A stretch of DNA of 41,486 nt from an uncultured Pseudomonadota bacterium (lineage in GTDB: Bacteria > Myxococcota_A > Bradymonadia > Bradymonadales > GCA-2716585), in contig CAKZKQ010000361.1 of assembly GCA_937123825.1 (NCBI GenBank), forward strand, positions 1 to 41,486, read 5' to 3'. Positions 17,411 through 27,100 of this stretch are shown piece after piece. The notes under the pieces are model-generated. The model did no database searches. It saw only the letters and a program-made list of their open reading frames with translations, and was not told the origin of the DNA. Both the position numbers and the translations under genes were made by a program. Numbering within the stretch: position 1 is the stretch's first letter; each line of letters opens with the position of its first letter.

Positions 17411-20400
17411 ACGCCCTCCTTGGTCCCAGCGCCCGCCACTGGCCCAAAGTCAGTGACCACGCGCTCCAGGCCTCGGGCCAACTCCACCACCTCTTGACCA
17501 AGCTGACTGGAGCTTTTCAACTCCAGGCGCTTGAAGGTTTGAAAGGCGCTCTCCAAATCCATCGCCGCTTCTGTGTGTTGTCCACACATCAGATACAATT
17601 GGCCGCGTTCACAGCGGCACAACTCCCTCAAAATCACCTGCCCGGTGCGCTGGACCATGGTTGTGGCCCTCCCAAGCGCGCGCCGTGCCTGCACGATGTC
17701 ACCCCTTAAACGGTTCCAACGCGCGTGGAACCTCTCATATGCTGCCTGATGCCCGCGCATACCGCAACGTTGTGCGGCATCCAAAGCCGCTTGAACCCAA
17801 CGACCGGCCGCCTCTTGTTTGTCAGCAGCCGCGCAGGCTTGCGCAAGGGCAAATTGCACTTCGGCGGCCACAGCGCTGCTCTCCACGCTGCGGGCCAACT
17901 GCAGCGCGGTCTCCAAATGCGGGGCAGCATCGCGCGGACGAAGGTCCAACGTGTGGCTGACGCCAATGCAAGAACGGGACTCGATCTCCAAGAGCCTGTC
18001 GCCGTGGGCCAGCGCCACGCGCAGGGCCTCTTCACCGTTGCGCACCGCCGTGGTCAGGTCGCCAGTCACGTTGTGGAGCATCGCCTGAAACAAACGGGCG
18101 CGGGCCACCTGCAGCGGGCTGCGGGCCTGGGTCGACAGGTGCAGACTCAATCGAAGGTTGGCCTGGGCCTCCTCCAAGAGCCCCAACTGGGTTTGCAACC
18201 GCCCCTGACGCATCAAGACCGCCGCGCGCCCCATCAAATTGTCTTCGGAGTCCAACAAAAGGCGCGCCTGGGTCAACTGATGCTGAGCCTCACGCAGCCG
18301 CCCTCGGGCCATCTCAACATCGCTCAACTGGGTCTGCAAACGCCCCCGCAAAAGCGGCGCCGTGGTCGCAGAGAGGCTGGTCTTGAGCAGCCGCGAGGCC
18401 TCGGCCAGATCCCCCTGGGCCAACACCAGCGTGGCCATGCGGCTGGAGAGCTCCAACCCCGTGCCGCCACGCGGCTGACTCAAGCGCGCGTCGGCAAAAC
18501 AGTTGCGCGCTTTGCCCAACCGGCCCTGGCGCAAAAAGAGCGTGCCCAGCTTCAACAAGACCCTGGAGCGCACCTCGCGGTTGCCGTGGCGCTCGGCCAA
18601 CTCCATCGCCTCGGTCCACGATCGCTGCGCCCCCTCCAGGTTGCCCTGCCTCAAACACGCCGTGCCGAGCGTCAAGAGCGCCTCGCCCAACAACCCCATT
18701 GCCCGCAAACGGCGAGCATCGGCCACCACCTCCACCAACATCCGCATGGCCTCTTCGATGTGGTGGTTGGCCCGCAGCAGCTCTTTGGCAAAGACGCAGC
18801 GCAGGTGCAGCGCCTCGTGGCTGTCGTGGCTAAATCGACTGAGCGCCTCTTTAAAGAATCGGCGGGCCCGCTCGGTGTCGTACCGATCGAGCGCCTGGCG
18901 CGTGGCCATCAAAAAGGTCTCGCGGGCTTTGATGTGAGCGCCGCCAAAGGCCTGGTGGTGCGCGATCTCTCCCAGATCCCCGTCCAGACGCTCAAGCCCT
19001 GTGGCGATGGTCAAGTGGAGCGCCCTGCGGATGTTGTCGTCTTCTGCGTCGAGCAGAAACCGCTGGCGCACCGCTTCGTTGGTAAAGTGAAGCTGGTCCC
19101 TGGTGACGGACAAGATCCCTTGCTGGAGCGCTTCGGCCAACGCTTCTTCGGTCTTCTCCTCGGACAGCGGCGTCAACACCGGCAGCGTGTCAAACTCAAC
19201 CCGGCGCCCCATCAGCGCCAGCAACTGACACAACCGCCGAGGATCGTACTCCATCCCCCGCACGCGACCGTCGATCAGCGACTGAAGAGAGTTGGGCACC
19301 GTGCCGGCGTTGAGCACGCGCTCCAACTCCTGCGTGCTCAGCACCCATGCCCCCGAGTCGTCGCGCGACAGCAGCCCCTGAGCCAAAAAGAACCGCAGGT
19401 ACTCCCCGAGCGAAAAGGGGTTTCCACCGCAGCGCTCAATCAAAAACGACACCAGCCCTGGCGGCACCTCGGAGGTCCCCATCATGTCCGCCACGATGGT
19501 CTGAGCAAACTCTCGCTCAAGGCTGCCCAGCGCCATGCGTTCCACGCTGGGGTTGGCCATCAATTGGGCCAACGCCGGACGCTGAATCGGACAAGCGCTG
19601 CCCAAAAAGAGCCACGGATAGTCCATCAAACGGCGAGAGATGATGTGCTGCAGACAGGACAGCGACATCTCGTCGGCCCAGTGCAGATCGTCGAGGATCA
19701 ACAACGCCGGGCGATACCCGCAAAGCGCCAGGAGCGTCTCAAAGACCGCCTCAAAGAGCGCCTCTTGCCCCTGCGCCGCCGACAAACGCGGCAGCGCGTC
19801 ATCCTCGGTGACCAAAAACCCCAGCGACGGCGCATACGCCGCCAGCAACGGCGCACGATCGCCCAGGAGCTTCTCCACCACCTGAGGGCCGCCCAGGCGA
19901 CAACGCTCCGCCACCGTGTCCAGGATCTGGGTCCACAACCCCATGGAACGCTCTTGCGAGCCGGGCTGCCCGCTGGCGTGGAGGATCGTGTGGGTTCTTG
20001 GGCGCACGCGGCGCACCACCTCCACCGCCTGACGCGTCTTGCCAACCCCCGTGGGTCCCACGAGCATCAACACACCGCCGCGCCCCATCATCGCCTCATC
20101 CACGCGCTCACACAGGCGTTTGGTGAGCCCCTCTCGGCCCACAAACCGGGACTGAAAGAGGTAGGGCGCTGGCGGGGGCATGTCCGCGGCGGGATCGGGG
20201 CCGAGCTCCACGCCCAACTCCTCCAACGCGCTGACCACAACCTGGGCGTGGCCCGGCCGGTTGCGCGGCGTCTTCTCCAGCAGCGACATCACCAACCCTT
20301 CAAGCTGCGCGGGGATCCTCACGCCCAACTCAGAGGGCCTCGGCGGGCTGGTATGGACCTGATCATAAAGAATCTGACCGGCGTCCTGCGACGTAAACGG

Positions 20401-21189
20401 GGCTCGCCCCGTCAACAACTCAAAGAGAATGCAGCCCACGGCGTAGAGGTCAGAGCGGGCATCCACCTCCTTGCCTCTGGCCCGCTCGGGGCAGGTGTAC
20501 TGGGCCGTGCCTGCCGCCAGGCCGGCGTTGAGCAGCGAGTCCGCCCCCAGGCGAACATCCATCCGCACCGCCAACCCAAAGTCGATCAAGACCACACGCT
20601 GGCCCATGACCAGAATGTTGGCTGGCTTAAGATCACAGTGGACCATCCCGCGGCCGTGGAGGTAGGCCAACGTCCTGCACAACTGCCCCACAAAGCCCAG
20701 GAGCTTGCGCAGACCGGTCGGGATGGGCTCGGAACGGGCGCTGCCGCGGGGGCGAGCTGCGCCGCCCACGCGGCCCCCTCGCTGCGTCGGGCCGCCGATG
20801 TGGGCCAGCGCCAAAGGCGCCGTCTGCATCAATGTGTCTGAAACCAGGACGCGCGGCGGCTCCGCAGCGGTCTCCCTGCTGCGCCCAGAGCCCATCGCCG
20901 CATACATGAAGTCGGACAGTGGCTTGCCGTCGAGCCACTCCATCGCGTACCACGGCATGCCCTTGTGCACGCCGCTCTCGATCAAGCCCACGATCCCAGG
21001 GTGCTTGAGCAAGCGCACCACCGAAATCTCACGCTGGAACGCCAACAAACGCCGTGTCCCACGGGCGCGCAGCAGCTTCAAGGCGACGCGCTCTTGACCG
21101 TCTTCGGCCAGATACACCACCCCCATACCGCCTTTGCCAAGCTCGGCAATCAGCTTGAATCGACCGATGCGCTCCCCGACGCGTGACAT
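17407..21189 (-). CDS. Ser/Thr kinase-ATPase-TPR protein (PknK-like)
   Basis: A 1260-residue multidomain signalling protein. Kinase domain (about 10-325): glycine loop GKGGMG (18-23), Lys38, the catalytic loop HCDLKPAN (184-191), DFG (203-205) and the CPE motif. The catalytic loop has Cys185 in place of the usual Arg, so it is a non-RD kinase. An Arg/Gly/Pro-rich insert of about 60 residues (97-160) splits the N-lobe from the C-lobe. Next comes a STAND/AAA-type ATPase (from about 345) with Walker A GPTGVGKT (378-385) and Walker B LLILDDLHWAD, then a long helical region of TPR-like repeats to the end. This order matches Mycobacterium PknK and many myxobacterial kinases. No membrane segment; membrane access may come from the coupled downstream gene. 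Target unknown. Confidence 0.93.
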   Translation of the reverse strand: MSRVGERIGRFKLIAELGKGGMGVVYLAEDGQERVALKLLRARGTRRLLAFQREISVVRLLKHPGIVGLIESGVHKGMPWYAMEWLDGKPLSDFMYAAMGSGRSRETAAEPPRVLVSDTLMQTAPLALAHIGGPTQRGGRVGGAARPRGSARSEPIPTGLRKLLGFVGQLCRTLAYLHGRGMVHCDLKPANILVMGQRVVLIDFGLAVRMDVRLGADSLLNAGLAAGTAQYTCPERARGKEVDARSDLYAVGCILFELLTGRAPFTSQDAGQILYDQVHTSPPRPSELGVRIPAQLEGLVMSLLEKTPRNRPGHAQVVVSALEELGVELGPDPAADMPPPAPYLFQSRFVGREGLTKRLCERVDEAMMGRGGVLMLVGPTGVGKTRQAVEVVRRVRPRTHTILHASGQPGSQERSMGLWTQILDTVAERCRLGGPQVVEKLLGDRAPLLAAYAPSLGFLVTEDDALPRLSAAQGQEALFEAVFETLLALCGYRPALLILDDLHWADEMSLSCLQHIISRRLMDYPWLFLGSACPIQRPALAQLMANPSVERMALGSLEREFAQTIVADMMGTSEVPPGLVSFLIERCGGNPFSLGEYLRFFLAQGLLSRDDSGAWVLSTQELERVLNAGTVPNSLQSLIDGRVRGMEYDPRRLCQLLALMGRRVEFDTLPVLTPLSEEKTEEALAEALQQGILSVTRDQLHFTNEAVRQRFLLDAEDDNIRRALHLTIATGLERLDGDLGEIAHHQAFGGAHIKARETFLMATRQALDRYDTERARRFFKEALSRFSHDSHEALHLRCVFAKELLRANHHIEEAMRMLVEVVADARRLRAMGLLGEALLTLGTACLRQGNLEGAQRSWTEAMELAERHGNREVRSRVLLKLGTLFLRQGRLGKARNCFADARLSQPRGGTGLELSSRMATLVLAQGDLAEASRLLKTSLSATTAPLLRGRLQTQLSDVEMARGRLREAQHQLTQARLLLDSEDNLMGRAAVLMRQGRLQTQLGLLEEAQANLRLSLHLSTQARSPLQVARARLFQAMLHNVTGDLTTAVRNGEEALRVALAHGDRLLEIESRSCIGVSHTLDLRPRDAAPHLETALQLARSVESSAVAAEVQFALAQACAAADKQEAAGRWVQAALDAAQRCGMRGHQAAYERFHARWNRLRGDIVQARRALGRATTMVQRTGQVILRELCRCERGQLYLMCGQHTEAAMDLESAFQTFKRLELKSSSQLGQEVVELARGLERVVTDFGPVAGAGTKEGV

Positions 21190-21575
21190 TGCCCCTCAGA
21201 TCACATCGCGCCTGCCTCAAAGACTGATCGTCATGACCAAACACCAGGCCACGACCTTCGCAGGCACCCTTAACACCAGAACCCAACGGGTCCCTCGCTC
21301 CAACGGGCAGAACAACAGGGGAAACCAAACACCGCACCCAACGCATCGCGCCCCCTGGACCACAACGCGACCCCGCAAAGCGCAAGCCGCGCTTTGCCCA
21401 TCGCCGATGCCCACCTGAAGCTGACCCTTAAATGATCAGACAGTGCTTGGATTTCTGCCCATCAAGACAGTGACTGAGTGGATGTAGGAATGTCAACAAA
21501 GAAAGGTTGTTTAACGGAGCTTTAAAGTAATTTTCACCAAACCCACTGCAACAACGCTTCAGTGGGTTTGGCGTC
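21190..21575. other. Intergenic region upstream of kinase 1
   Basis: About 385 nt separating the VIT-VWA gene (ends at 21576) from the kinase start at 21189, both minus strand. The left part should hold the kinase promoter. Around 21430-21540 the sequence is AT-richer. It ends with the terminator at 21537-21571. No gene seen. Confidence 0.45.
21537..21571 (-). terminator. Terminator of the VIT-VWA gene
   Basis: CCAAACCCACTG (21537-21548) and CAGTGGGTTTGG (21560-21571) are exact reverse complements, a 12-bp stem with an 11-nt loop. It begins 5 nt after the stop codon on the minus strand. The sequence beyond is AT-rich but lacks a clean T-run. Confidence 0.7.
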
Positions 21576-23894
21576 TCACCAAGCGCGGATCTTGGCCTCC
21601 GACAAGGAGTCAACACCGTCAGGACCGACCTCAACAGTCTTCTTGCCGACCTTCAAAACCACCCGCTGACCCAACGCCAGGTAGGCGCGCAGCTCGGGCC
21701 TCGCTTTCAGTAAGGAGAAATAAGCCTCAGAGAGGTATTTGATCTTGATGGACGCTTGACCCTCGACCCCGTCCTGGCGCCAGATGCCGCCCTGATACAC
21801 AAAGAGGCGGTTGTCGATGTACCGCGTGCGCACACTGGCTGCGTCGTCGGCCGAGTCAGCCCGTTTGTAGCGCTCGGTCCCCAACGAGGACTCCACCGCC
21901 TCTTCTCCAGAGTCGGCCGCAAATGCGTCCTTCTTGGCCATGGCCTTCTCGCGCCGCGCCTGGTTGGCCGCGCGACCCGGCTTGGCCGCTGGCGCCGGTT
22001 CAGCCCTGGGAGCCATGCCGCCCCCACCCATATCGCCATCAAACTCCTGGGCGCGCACGCGCGGCGGCGGGCGACGATCCACCGGAGGACGGTTCTCCAA
22101 CTCGCTGTCGTCCACGGCCAGGTAGCTCGTGTAGGGCGTCACCAGACCGTACTTGCGGGCCAAACGAATCACCTCGTCGCGCAGCTCGCTCAACTCGCCC
22201 TGGATGCGGATCTGCTCCAGCAGGTAACCCACCTTGCGCGTCGCCCAGATCTTGGGGATGAAGTCGTGGGCCTTGCTGCCCTCTTCGGCCAACGGATCGC
22301 CGTCCTCTTCACCAAAGGTCATCGTCACGGCGCGCTGACCAATCTGTCCCGAGACCTTCAACGCGCTGGGCAACGCCGAGCGGTTGCGCCCCATGACCAC
22401 CACCTGACCCCCACGGAAGAGATCGGGCATCTGGCGCGGATAAACGTCATAAACCCGGGCACCGCCATAATCGATGCTGATGTCGGTCATCATCGGATAG
22501 GCGATCTTGTTGTAGAGCGCCGAGACCTTCACCTCGATGTCTTCGCTGGGGCGAATGTAGTCGGCCGCGCCGTGGTGATCGCGGGCGATGGCGTCCAAAA
22601 GGTGGGTGTTGACCTCAAAGCCAACCCCAAAGGTGAAGATCTTGGCCCCACCCTGGTTGCCCTTCTTAACGTTCCCGACAATCTCATTGATGTCCGTGCT
22701 GCCCACCGTCGGGCGGCCGTCGGTCATGAAGATCACCATGTGCGCCGCCGACGCGCCGACCTTGGCGCGCATCGCCTGGGCCAACGCCTCATCGATCGCC
22801 GTCCCACCAGCCGCCTCAAGCTGGTCCGCAAACTCCAGCCCCCGGCGCTTGTTGTCCTTGCTGGCCTCCACCGGGTTGGCAAAGAGCGACTCCACATCGG
22901 TCGAAAACCGGATGACGTTGAAGCTGTCCTGAGGACGCAGCTTGTTGATGCAGTACTTCAGCGCCCCGCGGGCCTGCTCCATCTTCTCACCGGCCATCGA
23001 ACCGCTGGTGTCCACCACAAAAGACACCGTCTTGCCCGGCATCTTCTCCTCATCCACCTCGATCTTTGGCGTCAGGACCATCATAAAGTACCCGTCTTCG
23101 CCGTTTTTGCCGTCCTCATCAAAGCTCAACACCGTCATCCCGATGTCGTCGTCGCTGGTGGACATGTAAAGCAGGAAATCGCGCTCCAGATCGGCGGCGT
23201 TCTCCTCAAAGGACACCTGCACCTCGTGGTCGCTCTTGCGGCTGACGGCGATCTTGTGGGACGGCGAGTAAACGGTCTTGATCGGGGCCCGAGAGTCGAT
23301 GTTGGCCACCAGGGTAAAGTCCTGCATCAGGCGCGCGGCCTTGCGACCGGTCTTGAGCGGGTAAAGCAGGCGACGGATCGAGCCCGACTTGTCGAGCACC
23401 TGCGCAAAGGCGATCTCCAGCTTCTGCTCACCGTTGGCCGGCACCGGAAAGATCCGCGCCTGAAAGACGGTGCCGTCCATGTACTCGATCAACCCAGGGT
23501 CTTCGGTCCGGCGCACGATGCCTTCGTAGATTTGGCGGGCTTTGTTCTTCTCAAGCACCGCCCCCTTGGTCTTGCGGCCATTGATCCACAACGAGAAGTC
23601 GCTGACCGTGGCGCCTTTGGGCACAGGGAAGTAGAAGGTGGCCTCAAGCTGGCGGTTGGTGTGGTTGACAAAGACCTGCTCGATCTTGGTCACGGCCGCC
23701 TGGTCGGTGATGTCGATGTTGACCCGGTGGCTCTTGACCGCCAGCGGCGGCAGGTTCTGGTCGCTGGGGATGAGCATCCCGATGGCCGACGCCTGATTGG
23801 GGCTGGCGGCCATCACCACGGCCACCGCCACCAGGCTCAACGCCAGCAGAGTCCACAACCTGCGCCCCCCTGTCTGCTCACTCTGTGTTCTCAT
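21576..23894 (-). CDS. VIT and von Willebrand A domain protein
   Basis: A 772-residue exported protein with AGGGA before ATG 23894. Signal peptide: Arg-Arg then a hydrophobic core to about residue 30, ending near ASA (35-37). Residues about 45-180 are a VIT domain (vault/inter-alpha-trypsin type), with EATFYFPVPKGATVSDFSLWING and KNKARQIYEGIVRR. Residues about 288-460 are a VWA domain with an intact metal site: DTSGSM (D295, S297, S299), the Thr in GGTAIDEAL, and the Asp in FMTDGRPT. A helical segment with VTPYTSYLAVDD, usual in this class, is followed by a disordered Pro/Arg/Ala-rich linker and a small C-terminal domain. Such proteins bind ligands through a divalent cation at the cell surface or periplasm. 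Ligand unknown; monocistronic. Confidence 0.92.
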   Translation of the reverse strand: MRTQSEQTGGRRLWTLLALSLVAVAVVMAASPNQASAIGMLIPSDQNLPPLAVKSHRVNIDITDQAAVTKIEQVFVNHTNRQLEATFYFPVPKGATVSDFSLWINGRKTKGAVLEKNKARQIYEGIVRRTEDPGLIEYMDGTVFQARIFPVPANGEQKLEIAFAQVLDKSGSIRRLLYPLKTGRKAARLMQDFTLVANIDSRAPIKTVYSPSHKIAVSRKSDHEVQVSFEENAADLERDFLLYMSTSDDDIGMTVLSFDEDGKNGEDGYFMMVLTPKIEVDEEKMPGKTVSFVVDTSGSMAGEKMEQARGALKYCINKLRPQDSFNVIRFSTDVESLFANPVEASKDNKRRGLEFADQLEAAGGTAIDEALAQAMRAKVGASAAHMVIFMTDGRPTVGSTDINEIVGNVKKGNQGGAKIFTFGVGFEVNTHLLDAIARDHHGAADYIRPSEDIEVKVSALYNKIAYPMMTDISIDYGGARVYDVYPRQMPDLFRGGQVVVMGRNRSALPSALKVSGQIGQRAVTMTFGEEDGDPLAEEGSKAHDFIPKIWATRKVGYLLEQIRIQGELSELRDEVIRLARKYGLVTPYTSYLAVDDSELENRPPVDRRPPPRVRAQEFDGDMGGGGMAPRAEPAPAAKPGRAANQARREKAMAKKDAFAADSGEEAVESSLGTERYKRADSADDAASVRTRYIDNRLFVYQGGIWRQDGVEGQASIKIKYLSEAYFSLLKARPELRAYLALGQRVVLKVGKKTVEVGPDGVDSLSEAKIRAW

Positions 23895-24194
23895 CGGTCC
23901 CTGTCTCCCTTATCGATGTTATGTCTGGTCAGCCTCTTTTACCGTGGCACAACCGCAGCGCCCAAAGCCGACCGTGGATCCGGATGTCTGAACACATCAA
24001 CGCCCTGGGCGAGGGTTACTTACGGGTCGCGGCACAAAACGATCTAAATTCGTTGGCCTCGATGCTCCAAGGCCAATGCTTTTGCCGCCGTTTGCACCAT
24101 CCAGCGCGTTTGTCTAGGCTTTATGTGATGTCTGGGTTATACCGATTCCAACGATCTTATCCTGCACACAAGCCCGATTCAGGACCCTTTCAGT

Positions 24195-27100
24195 ATGGTT
24201 GAACACTGCACCACGGCCACAGGCCGCTCTGGAGCTTGGCTCCTGGCGGCGTTGGCGGCCGTTGTCCTTGTTGTGGGTTGCGCTGAAAAGCAAACCACGC
24301 CCACGCAAGATTTTGAAGGCTGCCGCAGCGACGGCACTTGCCAGGACCTGTGCCAGAGCGACGCCCAATGCCCAGGCGACGAAGTCTGCTTTGAGGGCCA
24401 GTGCGTCCAGCCACAAGAACCAAGACCCGAGTGCACCGACGACGCCCAATGCCCCGACGGCCAACGCTGTCAGAACGAGCAGTGCGTCCCGGAGGACCCC
24501 CCCGAGGACTCGGACCAGGACGGCCTCACCGACGATCAGGACAACTGTCCCCAGATCGCCAACGCAGGGCAAGAGGATCTGGACAACGACGGACGCGGGG
24601 ATCTCTGCGACGATGATCTTGACGGTGATCAGATCATCAACCGCATCGACAACTGCCCCAGCACCCACAACCCCATGCAGGAAGACCCCGACGGAGACGG
24701 CCTGGGCGTCGCCTGCGACGGCGGCACACTCCAACGCCCCTTCGCGCTCACGCGCGGCGTCTACGGGCAGCAACTCGACACTCGCCCCAGACCCGACGCC
24801 GCCTCGGCCTCTTGCGGCGGGCAAGGCGCTCCCGAGATCGTCTACACGGTGGCGCTGCGCGCCGGTGAACGTTTGAACGTCTCGGCCCGCGCCGAGCACG
24901 CGCTGGCCATCGCCATCTTTGAAGGCCCCGCCGACGGACTCCAGGAACTCGACTGCGCCGACACCGGCAGCCTCCAGTTCACCGCCGCCAGCACCGGCGT
25001 GCACACGCTGATCATCGACGGAGCCGCCGCAGGCGACGCCGGGCCACTGACCATCGACGCCGCCGTGGTGGCCGACCCCTCCGATGAGCAGGCCTCGCTC
25101 GACGCCCCCGATGACGCCGCCGCCATCTGGACGGACTTCATCGACGATGACGCGCTGGCCGATGTCGCCGCCGTCCACCCCCAAAACAACACCATCTCCA
25201 TCCGGCTCGGCACCCAGGACGGCCAACTGACCGACCCGGTGATCATCCCCGCTGGCGGAGACAATCCTGTGGCTGTCTGGGGCGGCGACGTCGACCGCGA
25301 CGGCGACCCCGACCTCCTTGTGGCCCTCGAAGGCACCAACCAGGTCGCCCTGCACCTGAACCAAAGCCAAAACGGCGCCGTCAACTTTGGTGCCCCGGCC
25401 ACCTTTGACGTCGGCGCAGGCCCCGCCGCCGTCTGGGGCGGCGACGTCGACCGCGACGGCGACATCGATCTGGTCGTCGCCAACCAGGCCAGCAACAACG
25501 CCAGCGTCCTGCTGGGCGACGGCGTCGGGGGCTTCGCTCCCGGAGCCACCCTGGAGACCGGCGCGGGTCCTGTGGCCGTCTGGGGCGGCGACGTCGACCG
25601 CGACGGTGACATCGATCTGGCGCTGGCCGACTTTGATGGCGGCGTCGGCACCACCGTGAGCATCATCCGAGGCCTTGGCGACGGCTCCTTTGCCCCCCGA
25701 GAGGCCATCAGCACGGGCGCAGGCCCCGTGGCGGTCTGGGGCGGCGACGTCGACAACGACGGCCTGCCCGAAATTTCTGTGGTCCATGACGGCGCCACCG
25801 TCGGCGGCTTGATGACCGTCTTTGCCAACGACGGCGGCCAGTTTGAACGCTTCACCTCACACACCATCGGCGCAGGCCCTGTGGCCGTCTGGGGCGGTGA
25901 CGTCGACCGCGACGGCGACCTCGACTTTGTCACCGCCAACAACACCGACAGCTCCCTGAGCGTCCTGTTGGGCGACGGCCAAGGCGGCCTCTCCGAAGCG
26001 CGTCGACTCCAAACCAACCAGCCCCCCAACTACGTCTGGGGACAGGACCTCAACCAGGACGCCGTGCCCGAGCTGCTCGTCCCCGGCACCGGCGGCTTCA
26101 ATCTCTTCATCTCCGACGCACAATCCTTCAGCGCCGCCGCCTCACTCCAGGCCGAAGGCCTCGAAGGCGTCTGGGGCGGCGACGTCGACCGCGACGGCAA
26201 CGTCGACATGGCCTTCGTCAACACCGCCGACAACACCGTCTCGGTGCGCCGCGGCCTGGGCAACGGAGGCTTTGGCGCCGAAGAGGTCTTTGATGTCGGC
26301 CAGGACCCCATCGCCGTCTGGGGCGGCGACGTCGACCGCGATGGCGGCATCGACCTCATCGTCGCCAACCAGGGCCAGATCGGCGACACCACCGGCGTCA
26401 TCTCCCTGCTGCGCTCCCAGGGCGACGGCACACTCGCCCAGCCCATCTCGTTGACCACCGACACCATCCCCATGGGCGTCTGGGCCGACGAAGACTTCAA
26501 CGGCGACGGCCTGCCCGACATCGCCGTGGCCACCCGGGGCGGCAACAGCGTCAGCGTTCTGCTGGCCACCGGCCCCGGGCTCTTTGAAGACGGCCACATC
26601 TCCATCCCTGTCGGCGCCGAACCCACCAGCGTCTGGGGCGGCGACGTCGATCGCGACGGCAACCTCGATCTGGCCACGTCCAACTTCGCCGACAACACCA
26701 TCTCTGTGGCGCTCGGCGACGGTCAGGGCAGCTTTGCAGCACCCCAGACCCTGGCCATCGACGGCATGGGCCCCATGTCACTGTGGGGCGACGACCTCGA
26801 CGGCGACGGCAACATCGACTTCGCCACCCGCAACGCCATGAGCGGCACCATGAGCGTGCTGATCGGCATCGGCGACGGCGGCTTCAACGCCCCTGACACC
26901 TTCAACACCGGCGCTGGGCGCGGACAGGTCTGGGGCGGCGACATCACCGACGACGGCCTGCCCGATCTGGTCACCTCCAGCGACGACGGCGTCACCGTCT
27001 TCACCGGCTACGCCAACGGCGGTTTTGCCGGACAACGCTCGCTGGCCCAGGGCGCCACCTGGGTCTGGGGCGAAGACTTTGACGGCGACGGCTCACCCGA

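Noticed and set aside
17725..20841. 1038-residue frame on the plus strand
   Set aside because: Antisense to the first kinase; His/Gln/Arg/Pro-rich translation typical of a shadow frame.
21756..24047. 763-residue frame on the plus strand
   Set aside because: Antisense to the VIT-VWA gene, whose domains are unmistakable.
24114..25787. 557-residue frame on the minus strand
   Set aside because: Antisense to the repeat lipoprotein; its apparent repeats (VAVDVAAPD) mirror the FG-GAP units.
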